A stretch of 64,000 nucleotides of DNA from assembly GCF_001577835.2 (NCBI RefSeq), contig NC_029530.1, positions 248,001-312,000 of the forward strand, given 5' to 3'. The DNA is from Coturnix japonica. Its lineage: Eukaryota; Chordata; Aves; Galliformes; Phasianidae. The position numbers and the translations under genes are program-made. Positions 11,820 to 23,200 of this stretch are shown here, one piece after another. Every line of letters begins with the position of its first letter. Position 1 is the first letter of the stretch. Below the pieces are notes generated by a model, which was not told where the DNA came from, did not search any database, and saw only the letters and a program-made list of their open reading frames with translations.

Positions 11820-14515
11820 TGGTCACGGATTTGATCTTCCAGTGTGTGCTAAGGGGGTAACTAAGCAGAAAATGAAAAGGAATTCCAAGAGCAGAAAACT
11901 AGAAGAAAAAGCAAGGATTTCTCCCCATGCCTCAGGCGTAACTCGAGGTCTCTGTCCCCCCAGCACACATCACAAACTTGCTTTCCCTCATAGGGGGCAC
12001 CAAGGTAATGAAACTTAAGCAAACGCTGCATATTGGTGGCAGTAATGTATTTTGTTCTGAGGCCCCACCACATACAGCTACCCTGGAGGACTGCCTTCAG
12101 ATTCTGTGTTGCAGAATGGAAGTGTATAATTGAACTCTAGCGATGTGAAAAGAACTTGCTGGAGAAGGATGAGGAGAAGATGAGCAAGTCAATGTCGGTG
12201 CAGTTTGAACATGTACTGAGCGCTTAGAAATTTGGATTTGCACAACATGCACCGTCAGTAACTGAAACATTTCTGTTACTTGCAGCAGTTCAGTGTTTTT
12301 CCACTGAGATTGTACTTAAAAGTGCTCAGGATTTATCTCATCTTTTTAATAGCTGCTGTTTCAATTAAATTTCATCATAACAGCCCACCTGGAGACCCAA
12401 AAGGAACTCGAGCAGGTTGTGAGCAAATTAAAGAGTTGTGGAAATTATTTACCTCTTCCGGCCACTGCAGGAAAAACGGCACCCAGAGCACATGTCTTTT
12501 GTAACCTTTGTGCTCTGGGGAAACTTCAGGGGGAAAAAAATAAAGGAGTTTCCCTGCCAAAAAGCTGTAAGGATCACTGATAATTTGTTGATCAGCATTA
12601 GGTTCATTAGATCCATGTGCTTCATTATCTGATTAATTCAGAGGCAGGTTTGTAATCGGTGATGAAATGTTTAAGATTCTTCTGCTCTGGCCTCCACAAC
12701 CTCCTGCAGCTCATTAGATAAGCTAATCAGATTGAATTTTCCACCATGTTGTTTATTGTAGCTCTAATGGAACACAGTCACTTTAAAATTACACACTTGG
12801 CAGGTAATTTCTAAAAGCCGTCAGCTGTGGAATCCCTGTTCTCTCTTCATCCTCCTATAGAAAGGTGAGTTGTGATGATTTATGTTTGAATTTGCAGAGC
12901 TGTTTTGCAATGTAACATGTATTGAAGTGCTACTGAAAACATAGGTTTTTTGTCTTTGCTGTTCTTCTTGTCACCTGCCCTTTCAGCAATGCTGTGTAAA
13001 GTGTGCTGAGTTGAATTTAATACTCATACCTTCCCATCTGTGTCATTTGACTTTTTGTTGGTTTCTACTCATGCTCTTATCTTGGGATGAATAATAATAG
13101 TGCAAATAACAAGACAAACTTTCGGTGCTTGTGTTTCACAGACTGGTTGATATAACCCACCTAGTGCTGAAGCTTTCTGAACTAAGTTGCTAAGGACCTG
13201 GTTTTGGTCACACAGTGGGAAACCAGTCAGCTGCATGTCCTGAATCAGCTGGCATGTCCTGAATGTGCCAGCATCAGGCTGGATCTTCCTTTGGGGGTTT
13301 GTCTTTAGTCACACTCACTTTATGAATAAGCAGCGAGCTGTATAATGCCAGCTCTGCTTCCTCAACCACTGTGGATGTGACAGCTTGAGTAGGAAGGGCC
13401 ACGTGCGCCCGGGTCATGGGAGTGAAATGTGCTGCTCAGGAAAAGGTCAGGGGTAAAAGTCATAGCAAAATATATCTCCTTGAAGTGGATGGCACTCTTG
13501 CTTCTCGTTGCTTTGAATAATACTGGGGTTTTTGAAATCCTGAAATCTATCAAAACTAAGCTGGCCTCCTGTGACATCATTACACAGGGTCTACTCCATT
13601 GAAGGTGTATGGAGATAACTGAGCTCAGAGCACAGGAATGCTGTAAGCACTGCTTGTGAAGTGCAACTCCTGGTGCCCTGACTGTGTCTAAGAGAGCATT
13701 TCTTGGAGGAAATGCTTCTGGAGTGACACATTGTGGTTTTGGCTGAATTCTGCAGTTACCATGTGCACTGCTCTGTCTGTCACCTGTAGTGCTGCATGCC
13801 TGTGGGGCTGAACTTACCTGTGCCCACGTGTAGGAGCTCCCTTTCAGTACTCTCAACATCCACTACCAAACAGTGCCATCTTTGTCCTTCAGCTGCCCAG
13901 CGTTTCGGTGAGTTTGCAGGTCCCTTGTAGTTGGTGAGACTCAGGACAACTGTATGGAGTTGCATTCATGTCACAGTAAAGGCAGCATTACACCTGTTAT
14001 TCCATTGCTCTCTGGCTCAGCACCACTTGCTGTGAGATCCATCCCATGACCCAGGTTTGCCCTCCTGGTGGCAGGCAGCCCAGCTCAGCACTGTGGTGCC
14101 CGGCTCACTTTCCTTCTGTTTGCTGCAGGCTGGTATCTGGCCTGGAGATCAATATGGATAGGGCTGATCCAGGCTTTCAGCAGCCAGAGAGCTCCCACAC
14201 AGCTTCCCCCAAAGCTGTCTCCCACCTTTCTCCACCTGACCCAAACTTCAGAACACACAAACTTGTAGGTACACATCTGGAGAAACAGATTTTAATAGCC
14301 TCCTCAGCCCTTTCTACACTGTTTGAGCTCACATCATCTTTACTAAAAGTTTACTGTGGTAAAAAGATTCTCTATGCTTTATCTTTAAAATAGAGATCCA
14401 ATTATTGTTCAAATTTCTGCAGCTGTGCGAAATATAAGAAGTGATGTAAAACAGGAATGAAGAACAAGGCTTCTCCTGAGCACTACTAGCACTGAGACCC
14501 ACTTAGGACAGAAGT
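11820..14515. other. Intergenic, no gene recognised
   Basis: No exon recognised. The longest frame (13362-13859, minus, 165 codons) looks random and lacks any motif or splice context I can defend. Confidence 0.45.
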
Positions 14516-14519
14516 GAGT

Positions 14520-15176
14520 TAGTTGGAAGTATTGATCTGCCTGGGGGTAGTGAGACCCTACAGAGGGATCTGGATAGCGTCAATGGGATGAGGTTCAACA
14601 AGACCAAATGCCGGGTCCTGCACTTTGGCCACAGCAGCCCAGGCAGCACTACAGGCTTTGGGTGGAGTGGCTGGAAGACTGTGTAGAGGAAATGGATCTG
14701 GGGATATTGATTGATGCTCAGCTGAACATAAGCCAGAGAAAGACAACAAAACTGATGAGGAGTCTGGAGCACAGGCCTTATGAGGAGCGGATGAGGGAGC
14801 TGGGATTGTTCAGCCTGGAGGAGGCTCAGGGGAGACCTCATTGCTCTCTATAACTTCCTGAAGGGAGGTTGTAGTGAACTGGGGGTCGGCCTCTTCTCTC
14901 ATGTAATTGGTGATAGGACCAGAGGGAATGGCTTCAAGCTGCACCAGGGGAGGTTCAGGCTGGACGTTAGGAAATACTGCTTCTCTGAGAGAGTGTTCAG
15001 GCAGTGGAATGGGCTGCCCAGGGAGGTGGTGCAGTCATCGACCCTGGAGGTGTTCAAGGAACATTGGATGTTGTTTTGAGGGCTGTGGTTTGGTGAGAAC
15101 TGTTGGTGATGGGGGATGGTTGGACTGGGTGATCCTGTGGGTTTTTCCAACCTTGGTGATTCTGCAATTCTAATAC
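14520..15176 (+). repeat. CR1 LINE, 3' end, internally deleted
   Basis: The fragment begins in the CR1 reverse-transcriptase tail ('gggatgaggttcaacaagac', 'tgccgggtcctgcactttgg') and runs through the [20 protein letters not shown]-type end into the 3' UTR ('ggtgatgggggatggttgga', 'ttccaaccttggtgattctg'), ending near the expected octamer-like 3' tail. Compared with the CR1 family as I recall it, roughly 250 bp are missing between the 'gctgaacataagccag' segment and the 'agtctggagcacaggcctta' segment. It is 5' truncated, as almost all CR1 copies are, and no longer coding. Confidence 0.92.
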
Positions 15177-15179
15177 AGA

Positions 15180-15640
15180 CATCCTTCCCACACAGAGTGC
15201 TTGTTCCATGGGCTCTGCTGCCATCTCATGGCTTCATCACCAGGTTCTGAACTCAGTCATTTGAAGTGGCTTGCTTTCTGTGGGGGTAACGCTACTTTAG
15301 TAGCACATGTTCTTTGGTTGGATAGGTTTTCTTGTTTGATTTTCATCCTGGGTTGGTTTTATTCATTACAGAAATGTAGGACATTACTGAAGTACTCTTA
15401 TGTCTATTTTTTCCTTTTTCTCCTCCAATCATGGAATAAGTTGATCATGTTCGAGTGAAGGGGTTGTGAACTATTTCTGAGGCATCTAATTGAGAAAAGC
15501 AACTTTATATCGATAGTAAGCTTAAGGTTTTCTGTGTTCTCTTTTTAAATCAGCTATAAAATTAACTGCTTGGTTGCTCTTGAAGATGAACTTAACCCCT
15601 GTTGGTCCTATGTAGCTCCCTGAAGTGTGTTCTGAGTGAC
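15180..15640. other. Intergenic, nothing recognised
   Basis: Short interval between the CR1 copy and an unnamed repeat fragment. No gene or motif recognised. Confidence 0.45.
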
Positions 15641-15650
15641 TCAGAATCAC

Positions 15651-15710
15651 TAGATCTCTCCCTTGTGGAGCTTTCCCTGTGAGCCTAGATCTTCAGAGAC
15701 AGGTGAGCAC
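15651..15710 (-). repeat. Unnamed dispersed repeat, fragment A
   Basis: About 60 bp match, in the opposite orientation, part of the element at 25.68-25.96 kb with roughly 53 of 59 positions identical. The shared core reads 'gtgagcctagatcttcagag' with 'acaggtga' after it. I cannot name the family. Similarity stops sharply on both sides. Confidence 0.6.
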
Positions 15711-15714
15711 TTTC

Positions 15715-16900
15715 CTTTTCCTTTGTAACACCTTCACATCGTGCTGCTCCCTTTGTCACGTCACCTGCTCTATTGCCATTCCACTGTGTTGGTCTTTCTG
15801 ATTGTTACAAGTCCATTTCATGTTAGGAGTTAAGCACAGAGATTTATTTATTTTCAGTTTTCAAGGGCTGGGCTGTTTTGTTATTCACTTGTTTGGGAAG
15901 ATTCTTTATGTTTGTTTGTTTGTTTTTAGCAGTTTTAGTCCTAAAGTGGTGTTAGAAAATGATTTTTGGGAGCAGGCAGGCACAGATGTACGGTTTGCTA
16001 GTCCCATGAAGTCATCACAAGATAAACACCATAACGTGTTTTGGATGCTCTCCGCTGTCAAGTAAAATAAGAGATGCAACCTGGAAACAACAACAACCAA
16101 GTTCAAAAATGCAGAAAGATCTGCAGAACTCGGTGGTACTAGCGGCCTGTGTCCTGTCATTAACAGGAAAGTAAGAGTTACTGAAATTCTGTCTGTAAAT
16201 TATTTTTGCTTTAACATCAGACAGCATTTCATGAATACTGGAGAATTACATCCAGGAGGAATGCAGCGGTGTGACGGTGGCTGCACAGCCCTTATTAATA
16301 AACAAGGCACCACTCAGTGCTGGCAGCAGGTGTGTGAGCTGTGTGCAATGGCGTTAACTTCACCACTCTGCAGTAGGAAAGGACGTCAGCATCAGGCGGT
16401 AACTCGTGAGGACAGCTGCACCCAGCAGTGATTTCTTAAGAGCTGGCTGGGCTATTGTTAGTGAGTTGTGTGGGCGGTGTTTTTTCTTGTCAAAGGAAGT
16501 GCGGATTATCTTAGTAATTATCCCAGATACTTCTGACATTCTCGTACATGCTATAAAAACCACGGATTAAAATCACAGATAGTAATTCCGATTTCCCTGC
16601 CGTGCTTTTCGCGTTGCCTTTTGTTCGTATCTGAGTGCAGGAACGGGTGAGAGCCTGAGTAAGTTCTGTGGGATGTGCGGCTGGAAAACTGCACAGCTGA
16701 ATGAAGGTGGGATGCAAACACGGGCAGAGCTCTGAGCAACACGTGAACGCAGCCAATAGCTGGAGCTGCTTGTTCTTCACAGCTGCGTGTGTCCGCACAA
16801 CGATCTTCCAGGACCGTTCTCCCGATCACTGCGGTAACGTGCGCGGCTGTGTCCGAGCTGCAGCACGTAACGCCGAGCACCGCCTGGCTCCTGTCAGCGC
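15715..16900. other. Intergenic upstream of UBE2L3
   Basis: No exon recognised. GC content rises towards 16.8 kb as the UBE2L3 CpG island is approached. Confidence 0.45.
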
Positions 16901-16991
16901 TTCAGCACCAGCACATCACGAGCACACGGCGCTCCTGCTCTGTGCGCCGGATTGATGTGCGGGAACCCAGCTGGGGCTGTCGGCAGGGCCG

Positions 16992-17053
16992 GCTCCATCC
17001 GCCCTCACATCCCCGCACGGTGTAACGCTCCATCCGCCCTCACATCCCCGCAC
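16992..17053. repeat. 35-bp tandem duplication upstream of UBE2L3
   Basis: Two copies of a unit starting 'gctccatccgccctcacatc' lie at 16992-17026 and from 17027; the second is truncated after 27 bp. The copies are identical over those 27 bp, so the duplication is recent or conserved by conversion. It sits about 125-185 bp before the start codon, inside the promoter island. Confidence 0.9.
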
Positions 17054-17177
17054 ACCCCCCGCCCGGTGTCCGTCCGTCCGTGCGCGGCGCGGCCCCTCCC
17101 TCCTCCCGCAGGAAGCTGGGGCCGGGCGCCCTGCCCGCCGCCGCCATGCATTGTGGGGCGGCAGCAGCAGAGCCAAG

Positions 17178-17204
17178 ATGGCGGCCAGCAGGAGGCTGAT
17201 GAAG
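17178..17204 (+). CDS. UBE2L3: UBE2L3 coding exon 1
   Basis: Encodes MAASRRLMK (residues 1-9); donor is AAG|GTAACA. The start is the first ATG with a good Kozak context and matches the known N-terminus. Confidence 0.97.
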
Positions 17205-20200
17205 GTAACAGCGGCGCCGCGCCGGGAGGGGCCGCGGGGCGGGCGGCCCGATCCTTCCCCTCGGCCTCGGCGCTCGTTCGGGGCCGGGGCCGTTCGCCCT
17301 CCCCCGCCGCGGGCCGCTCGAGCGGCCCCTTCCCGTCACGGGCCCGGTGCGGCCGGGCGGGAGCGGTCGGCGCTTAGGCCTTGGCCGTGATGGGCCGCGC
17401 CGCCTCCCCGGCCCCGCGCCGCGCTCGCGCATCGCCCCGCGGCCGCCGTTCGCGGCCCGGGAGGGTTCGGGGAGCGGCGCGAGGCCGCGCGGGGCGGGAC
17501 GGCCCCCAACGTCGGGGGGCTCCCGCGGTGACTAAGCAAAGAGGAAGGGCCGACGGGGAAGGAAACGGCGCGGCCGGGACGCCCCGCGCCCGGCCCATCC
17601 CCGGGGCGGTGTGACGGTGTGACGGCCGGGCCGGACCCGCGGGCTGCGCTCGGCCCGGTGGGGGGGGGCACGGAGCGCCCCGGGCCCTCGGCATCCCACA
17701 GCCGGGGCATCCTGTGCATCCCGCAGCCGGGGCATCCTGTGCATCCCGCAGCCGGGGGATCCGCTGCCCCCGCCGTGGGGGGGGGGGGGCTCCGGCGCCG
17801 TCGTTTGGTGGGGGCCGTCGCGCCCGTATGAGTCAGAGGCTTATCGGGATGAAGCATGGACCCAGGTTCATAAGTTACCTCTCGGTCCGGGCGCGGTGAT
17901 GGTTTTGTCTTCACGGAGATGTGGGGGAGATTGTTACGTGCAGGCAGCCTCGAGTGTGGGCTTCCACGAAGAGGATGCATTTACTTCAGAATTCCGTTTT
18001 GGAGTTAAAATCGGTACATAGCAATGCTGCCGATCTTCTCACTTGGTAGCAGATTTAGAGGTGCCCTTAAGGATGTGAGCCCCCAGTAGGGCTGGGGCTG
18101 GTCACCAACCTGTGAATTTGAACAGTCGCTTCTGAGGAACCCCATAGCTCAGCATTGCTTTCACAAGACTCATCTCGTTTCAGTTGTGCTGTGTAGGCAT
18201 CAAAAATTAAGTGGTAAATATGTTATGTGCAGAGTCATTCAGATGTATTAGATCAGCAGGGGTAAGGCCTTAAGGCTCCTGAGGAGATGGCATTTGGTTT
18301 CATTTCGTTTCTGATAGCTGTTTTGCTGTGGGTTTTTTGGTCCTAGTTTGAGGGCCATCAGTACATCTGCTGCTCTGGGTTCAAATTAGGTTTGTTTGGG
18401 GTAGGAAATATGTAGCTTTTTGCAAGGCAGCTTCAGCGCCTGGTTTGTTAGCTAATCCAATGGCAAGGTACTTAGGGTCAGATATTTAGTACAGAACAGA
18501 AAAATGTGAGAGACAAGGGAGTCTGTCCTTAAATTTACAGGGCCCTTGTTCTTCTCAGCCCCTCACATGGTTCCCCTCTGCTCCTAAAGCATCAGGTAGT
18601 GCCTTGTTCTTCCACTGGAATACCATGGACGTGCTCTTGATGGCATGACTGCTTCTAGAAAAGCAGTGGCAGTTCTTCTCAGAGGGAGCGGTGCAGGAAG
18701 GAAGGAGACATCGATAACTTTCCTCTTACGTTTTTACTTTCATTTTTATTGCCTTCTGTTTATGGACTGTGCATGTCATGTGCTTTTTTTATGCAACTCC
18801 AACAGCTGTGAGATGCTTTATCACATAACTTGTACAGGCTGTTCAGTGAGCAGCTTCCTTTGTTCCTTTTGTGGCATCAGATCAGCCCATCGTGCTCTAA
18901 GTTGGCCATTCATCTGGGTGGGAACGGACTGGTGCTCATATAGCTCACATACATCAACCTGACGCTGTTATTGAAGTTACAAAGTGGAAATTTGCTGATC
19001 AGCACATGGCCTCAAGTCTTTCACTGTCAACATGTCGCACTATAGAAGAGCCTGTGCTATTGCTGTTGTAGGGCCATGGGATGATGGGCCATTCCCTGTG
19101 TCACTCCATATCCAAAAAACAAACAAACAAAAACCCAACCAAACTAACAATAAATAATAAGGCAGGATAAGCATCAACAGTTCTTTTCTTTGGGCTAAAC
19201 ATCAACTTTGGTAGCTGAGACTGAATCTTTCATAGGTCACATAAAATAAAGGCATTTCCATTTCCGTGAGGTCTTGCCAACATTTTGAAGTGCTGTAATT
19301 TTTCCTGAATATGTGTCACGCATCGTAGTCACTCGTGAGTCACAGAGTCTGGGTGCAGCTGATTCATAACAACATGCCACCTGCCCATAGACAATGGGGA
19401 TGTTGATGTAGTTGCCACCTTGCAGGTGGAAGTGGGTTTCCTTTTCAGACTGTGGACTCCTCGTGAAAGAACTAAAATTTTGCTATCAATACAGTTCAAT
19501 TTAAACATTAAGTCGGTTATAATATGCATAATATTGTCTTGTTATTGCATGCTTTATGTGCAAATGACCTATCTTAGGCCAAGGCCCTAGTTTATGGCCT
19601 CTCTTAGCAGAGCTTGATGCGATGGTCTGGTCTGTTTTCTCATCTGTTTGTTCAAGTCTTTGTGGGAGCCCAGGATAGTAAAAGTGTGAAACATTCTTAG
19701 CTAATGAATCATGCTCCAGCAGCATCTGAGGTGGAAATTTGGTCTCTGAGCCATCATTACACCTCTTCAGAGAGCCACAGCTGTCAGGTCTCCATTGCTT
19801 GTGGAATATGAGAGGTGGGAATAAGGCAGCCTGCACATAACGTGTGTTATTATGGGTTATCCCTTGCAGGATGGGACTGAGAACTGGGCAAATGCGGAAT
19901 AATTCAATTGAAGAAAGCAGTTCATTCTTTCCTTTTGGGGAGCTGCTTTGCTTCATGACCCTTTCTTGTGAAAAGCAGCTTTCCCCACACACACGTGACA
20001 GGGAGTACATCTGCAGGAGACAGGAGGGATTTCACTGAAGGGCTTCTTGCAGTTTCCACTCACTGTTGTGAAACAAGCTGTTTCTGGACTTAAACGCTCT
20101 TTGGGGAGGCAGTGAGTAGCTGCAAAGGGGGAGGCTGACCTGGTGCTGAATGGTCACGGTACTCGGTGTCAGAGCAGTGTGTGGTGCTCAGGCACTTGAC

Positions 20201-23200
20201 AGCACTTGCTCTCAGGTGGTGCTGAGCTGTCCTGGCTCTGCAGCTACTTCCTCCTGTGCTCATGTGCAGTATGATCTAGCTGAGGCCTGTGCTTTTGCTT
20301 CCTGGCGTTTAGGTGCTACAAGTATTTATAGCATGAAGAATTTTAAATAGATTCAAAGAGTAGGTAATGATTCTTTAATTCTCCCTGTTTTTCCTCTGCC
20401 TCCAAGATCACACAGTCAGACATTTATGCCACCATTGAACTTGATGATAAAACCCAGGGCTGCTCTGCTGCTGGTGGCCTGCAGAACAGCAAAGCTGTCC
20501 CCAAGGTAGGTGTTGAAAACAAGGCTAGGTGTGTCCAAGCACTGGTTCTCAGTAAGGAGTGGTGGAAGGAAGGCCTGGAGCAATACGTGATTGTCTGCAC
20601 AGGAGTGAGTGCTGATTCCTTCTTCGAAAATGAACATTGGAAAAAAGATTCATAATCACAAGTTTAACAGGACGTTTCTGAATAAAAACCAGATGTAAAC
20701 ATTTTGCCAAAAAGTAGAATTACTTGATAAATAAAAAAGTATGTGAGCGTATGGAGCTGCAGTGTCACAGCATCTTGGTTTCAGAAACTATAATAGCTCC
20801 TAAACAAGCTGGGCTCCAGTTTGTTTTTTCTTTTGGTTTTGTTTGTTTTGTTTCTTTGCCTTTGGCCCTTCCCAGCAGTACACCAGATTCACAAAGTCAA
20901 GTTGGAGCTCCTTATCAGTGTCTTGGAGCCTGTTTAACTTTGCCACACATCTTTTAGGTAATGTATGAGTAGATAAACAAATTGTAAACGCTACGTAAGC
21001 AAAGCGTGCAGTCATTTCAGTAGACCTTTGTTTTCCTTTATGAATTTAATAGCATCTGCAGCTTAATGCAGAACTTACTGAAGCCAGTGAACTTAACTGT
21101 TTCAGTTTTCACTGTATTTTCCTATCTAGTTTGTTCCTTTTTCAACAAGTCCCCAAACTTCCAAGATAAGAAAGCAAAAGCAGTTCCAGGATTGCGCTGA
21201 GCACCGGTGGTTTGGTGGGGCTTTTTAGCCTTCAATGAATTTTGAGGAGCTAGGAGTTCTAAACATTATCATAATCTATGGATCTAGGCGTGGATCTGGT
21301 ATTTCAGCTTTCTTTTGAAGACAGGTGCATTTTACTCAAAGATCTTTAGGGTCTCTCCCAACCCAAGGCACTCCATCATTTTTACGGTGATGTTGCTTCG
21401 TTTTCTATTTCAGTCATTTGATTTTTCAACAGCATAAGATCATCTGTGATGTTTGAAACTGGAACTTTATGTACTGATTATATATGAGAAAGTCAGTGTG
21501 CCAGCGTTCTACCCACAGGTTGGATGTTACCCCTGGAGCAACGTTTTCTCCTTCCCATGTGCTGGGCAGGACACTTCCTCTGAATGTACCAACCAACCTG
21601 CGGCGCTGGGTCCTGAGGGAGCACCTAGAAACAGCGAGCAGCAGCTCTGTAATGAGTGGGGGAGCAGAGCAGCCAGGTCGTGTGCAGCACTGATAACAGT
21701 GAGAAGCTGATGACTTAAACTCTTACTGCAGCATTCTAAACTTTAGTTATGCTGCTTCTGTGTGCTTTTCATCATGTTGCTTGACAAAGGGGTGAAGGAC
21801 AGGAGAGGAATTATTCTATTCACTGCCTACCCAGACTATTAGGATTTATTTTAAAATAAATATCCAGACTATATTCTTATACTCCATAAAATAATTTTTG
21901 ACCCTTTAAGCTTAGCTCAGGTCAGTGAAGCACTGACTTCTAATTTGTGCTGCTTGGTGACATTCAGTAGTTCATTCACTTCTTCTGACTGTGCCTGTGT
22001 CCTCGAGTTGTCTGTATCTGTATGGTTGTTCTGAGGCAACCTAGGTCTTAATTGTGAGTTTTGTTTGTTGCCAGGAAAGAAGAAACGGCTCTCACCCCTT
22101 TTTAATCCTGAGTGCTTGATCTCCTATCACTCCTGATGAATTAGACATAAAACCACAAAAAATATGAATTAGAAATAAGAGTATTACATTTTAAACATGC
22201 TTCTAGGATAAGAGAAGTTGCTGCTAGGGTAAATTGGCACCTGTCTTAAGCAAGTTATTCAGGTGAGTCGTATCTCAATGTGAGGAAAAGGACTTGCCTG
22301 CTTTATCTTCCTGTTTCCTTTCTGGTTACTAGTTACTCCTGCAGGACTCAAGGCAGCAGGGAAGGAGGCAGAGTCTGGGCCCGACACACTGCGGTTATGT
22401 ACTGCTTTACTGCTTCTCTGAGTGAGAGTCAATTCCAGGGTCACACCACGTGTCGTTTTAAAAGAGAAAATGAACATGGTTTCTGATGGCTCTTCTCTGT
22501 AGCATCTTCCAGGCTGTTTAATTCCCTCTTTCATGTGATGGGCTTGACAAAAAGAAAAAAGGGGGGAGCAATTTGTGTATTTGCTTGGATTTTCTCCTTT
22601 TGTGCAATTCTTTTTACAGTTTTATAATGATCTGTGCCCTGGTTGATTGCATTTCTTATGTAATCATTAATTTTTTAACCTGAATCGACTTATGAAATAC
22701 AGATATTTCATTTTCCATTAAGGCAAAGCCATTCTGTCTTTTTATTAGCTTGATAATTATAGTTTTCAAGTCAATATACTTAAAACATTGAACTTGTTTG
22801 TTTTTTCTGTCTCTGTTTTAGAGGCAAGGTATTTGTGTTGCGTGTTTATTCATGCTTAAATATGTAGTGGTAAATTTAGCCTGATTTGTTCCTGGTGACT
22901 GGCACGTTACATCTGGTGTGGAATGGGCTTTATGCCATGTGGACAGTTGGTTTTTTAGGAGGCAGTTCTGTGTGCAGAGAGCTCCATCCCTAAAACAGAT
23001 GCAGGAGGGGCCTGAGCTGCTCCGGTGCTTTCCAAGCAGGTGCTCTGTGCCTTCAGCGCTCAGCACCCTCTGATGCTCTGTGTGCATTGTGGTTCCTGTG
23101 CTGATAGCTGGTGTTTAATCAGAATATCTCACCCAGGTTTGTAAATGTGGTTGTCTCTGGAGAAGATCTGTGTGCTGGCAGCATGCACCTCAGCAGTGCT

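Larger units (their letters stand above)
16900..17880 (+). promoter_or_regulatory. CpG-island promoter of UBE2L3
   Basis: Very GC- and CpG-rich DNA brackets the first coding exon, with no TATA box. A GGAAG (ETS-type) core lies near 17,110, and a purine-rich 5' UTR leads into the start codon context 'gccaagATGG', a good Kozak match. This is typical of a housekeeping promoter with dispersed start sites. The exact transcription start is not visible from the sequence. Confidence 0.75.

Noticed and set aside
13362-13859. 165-codon minus-strand open frame
   Set aside because: No motif and no conserved-looking sequence; length is within chance for this amount of DNA.
17140-17162. GCATTGTGGGG near the UBE2L3 start as a ZNF143-type site
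   Set aside because: It lacks the ACTACAATTCCC half of the known motif.
17336-17980. 214-codon minus-strand open frame at UBE2L3
   Set aside because: Lies in the CpG island and minisatellite; Pro/Arg/Gly-rich, no motif.
19501-20010. 169-codon minus frame in UBE2L3 intron 1, considered as a transposase remnant
   Set aside because: No catalytic motif, terminal inverted repeat or family similarity could be seen.
20395-20460. Possible MIR/L2 tail in UBE2L3 intron 1
   Set aside because: Only two short words match (agatcacacagtcagac and aaacccagg); kept as a remark, not a repeat call.
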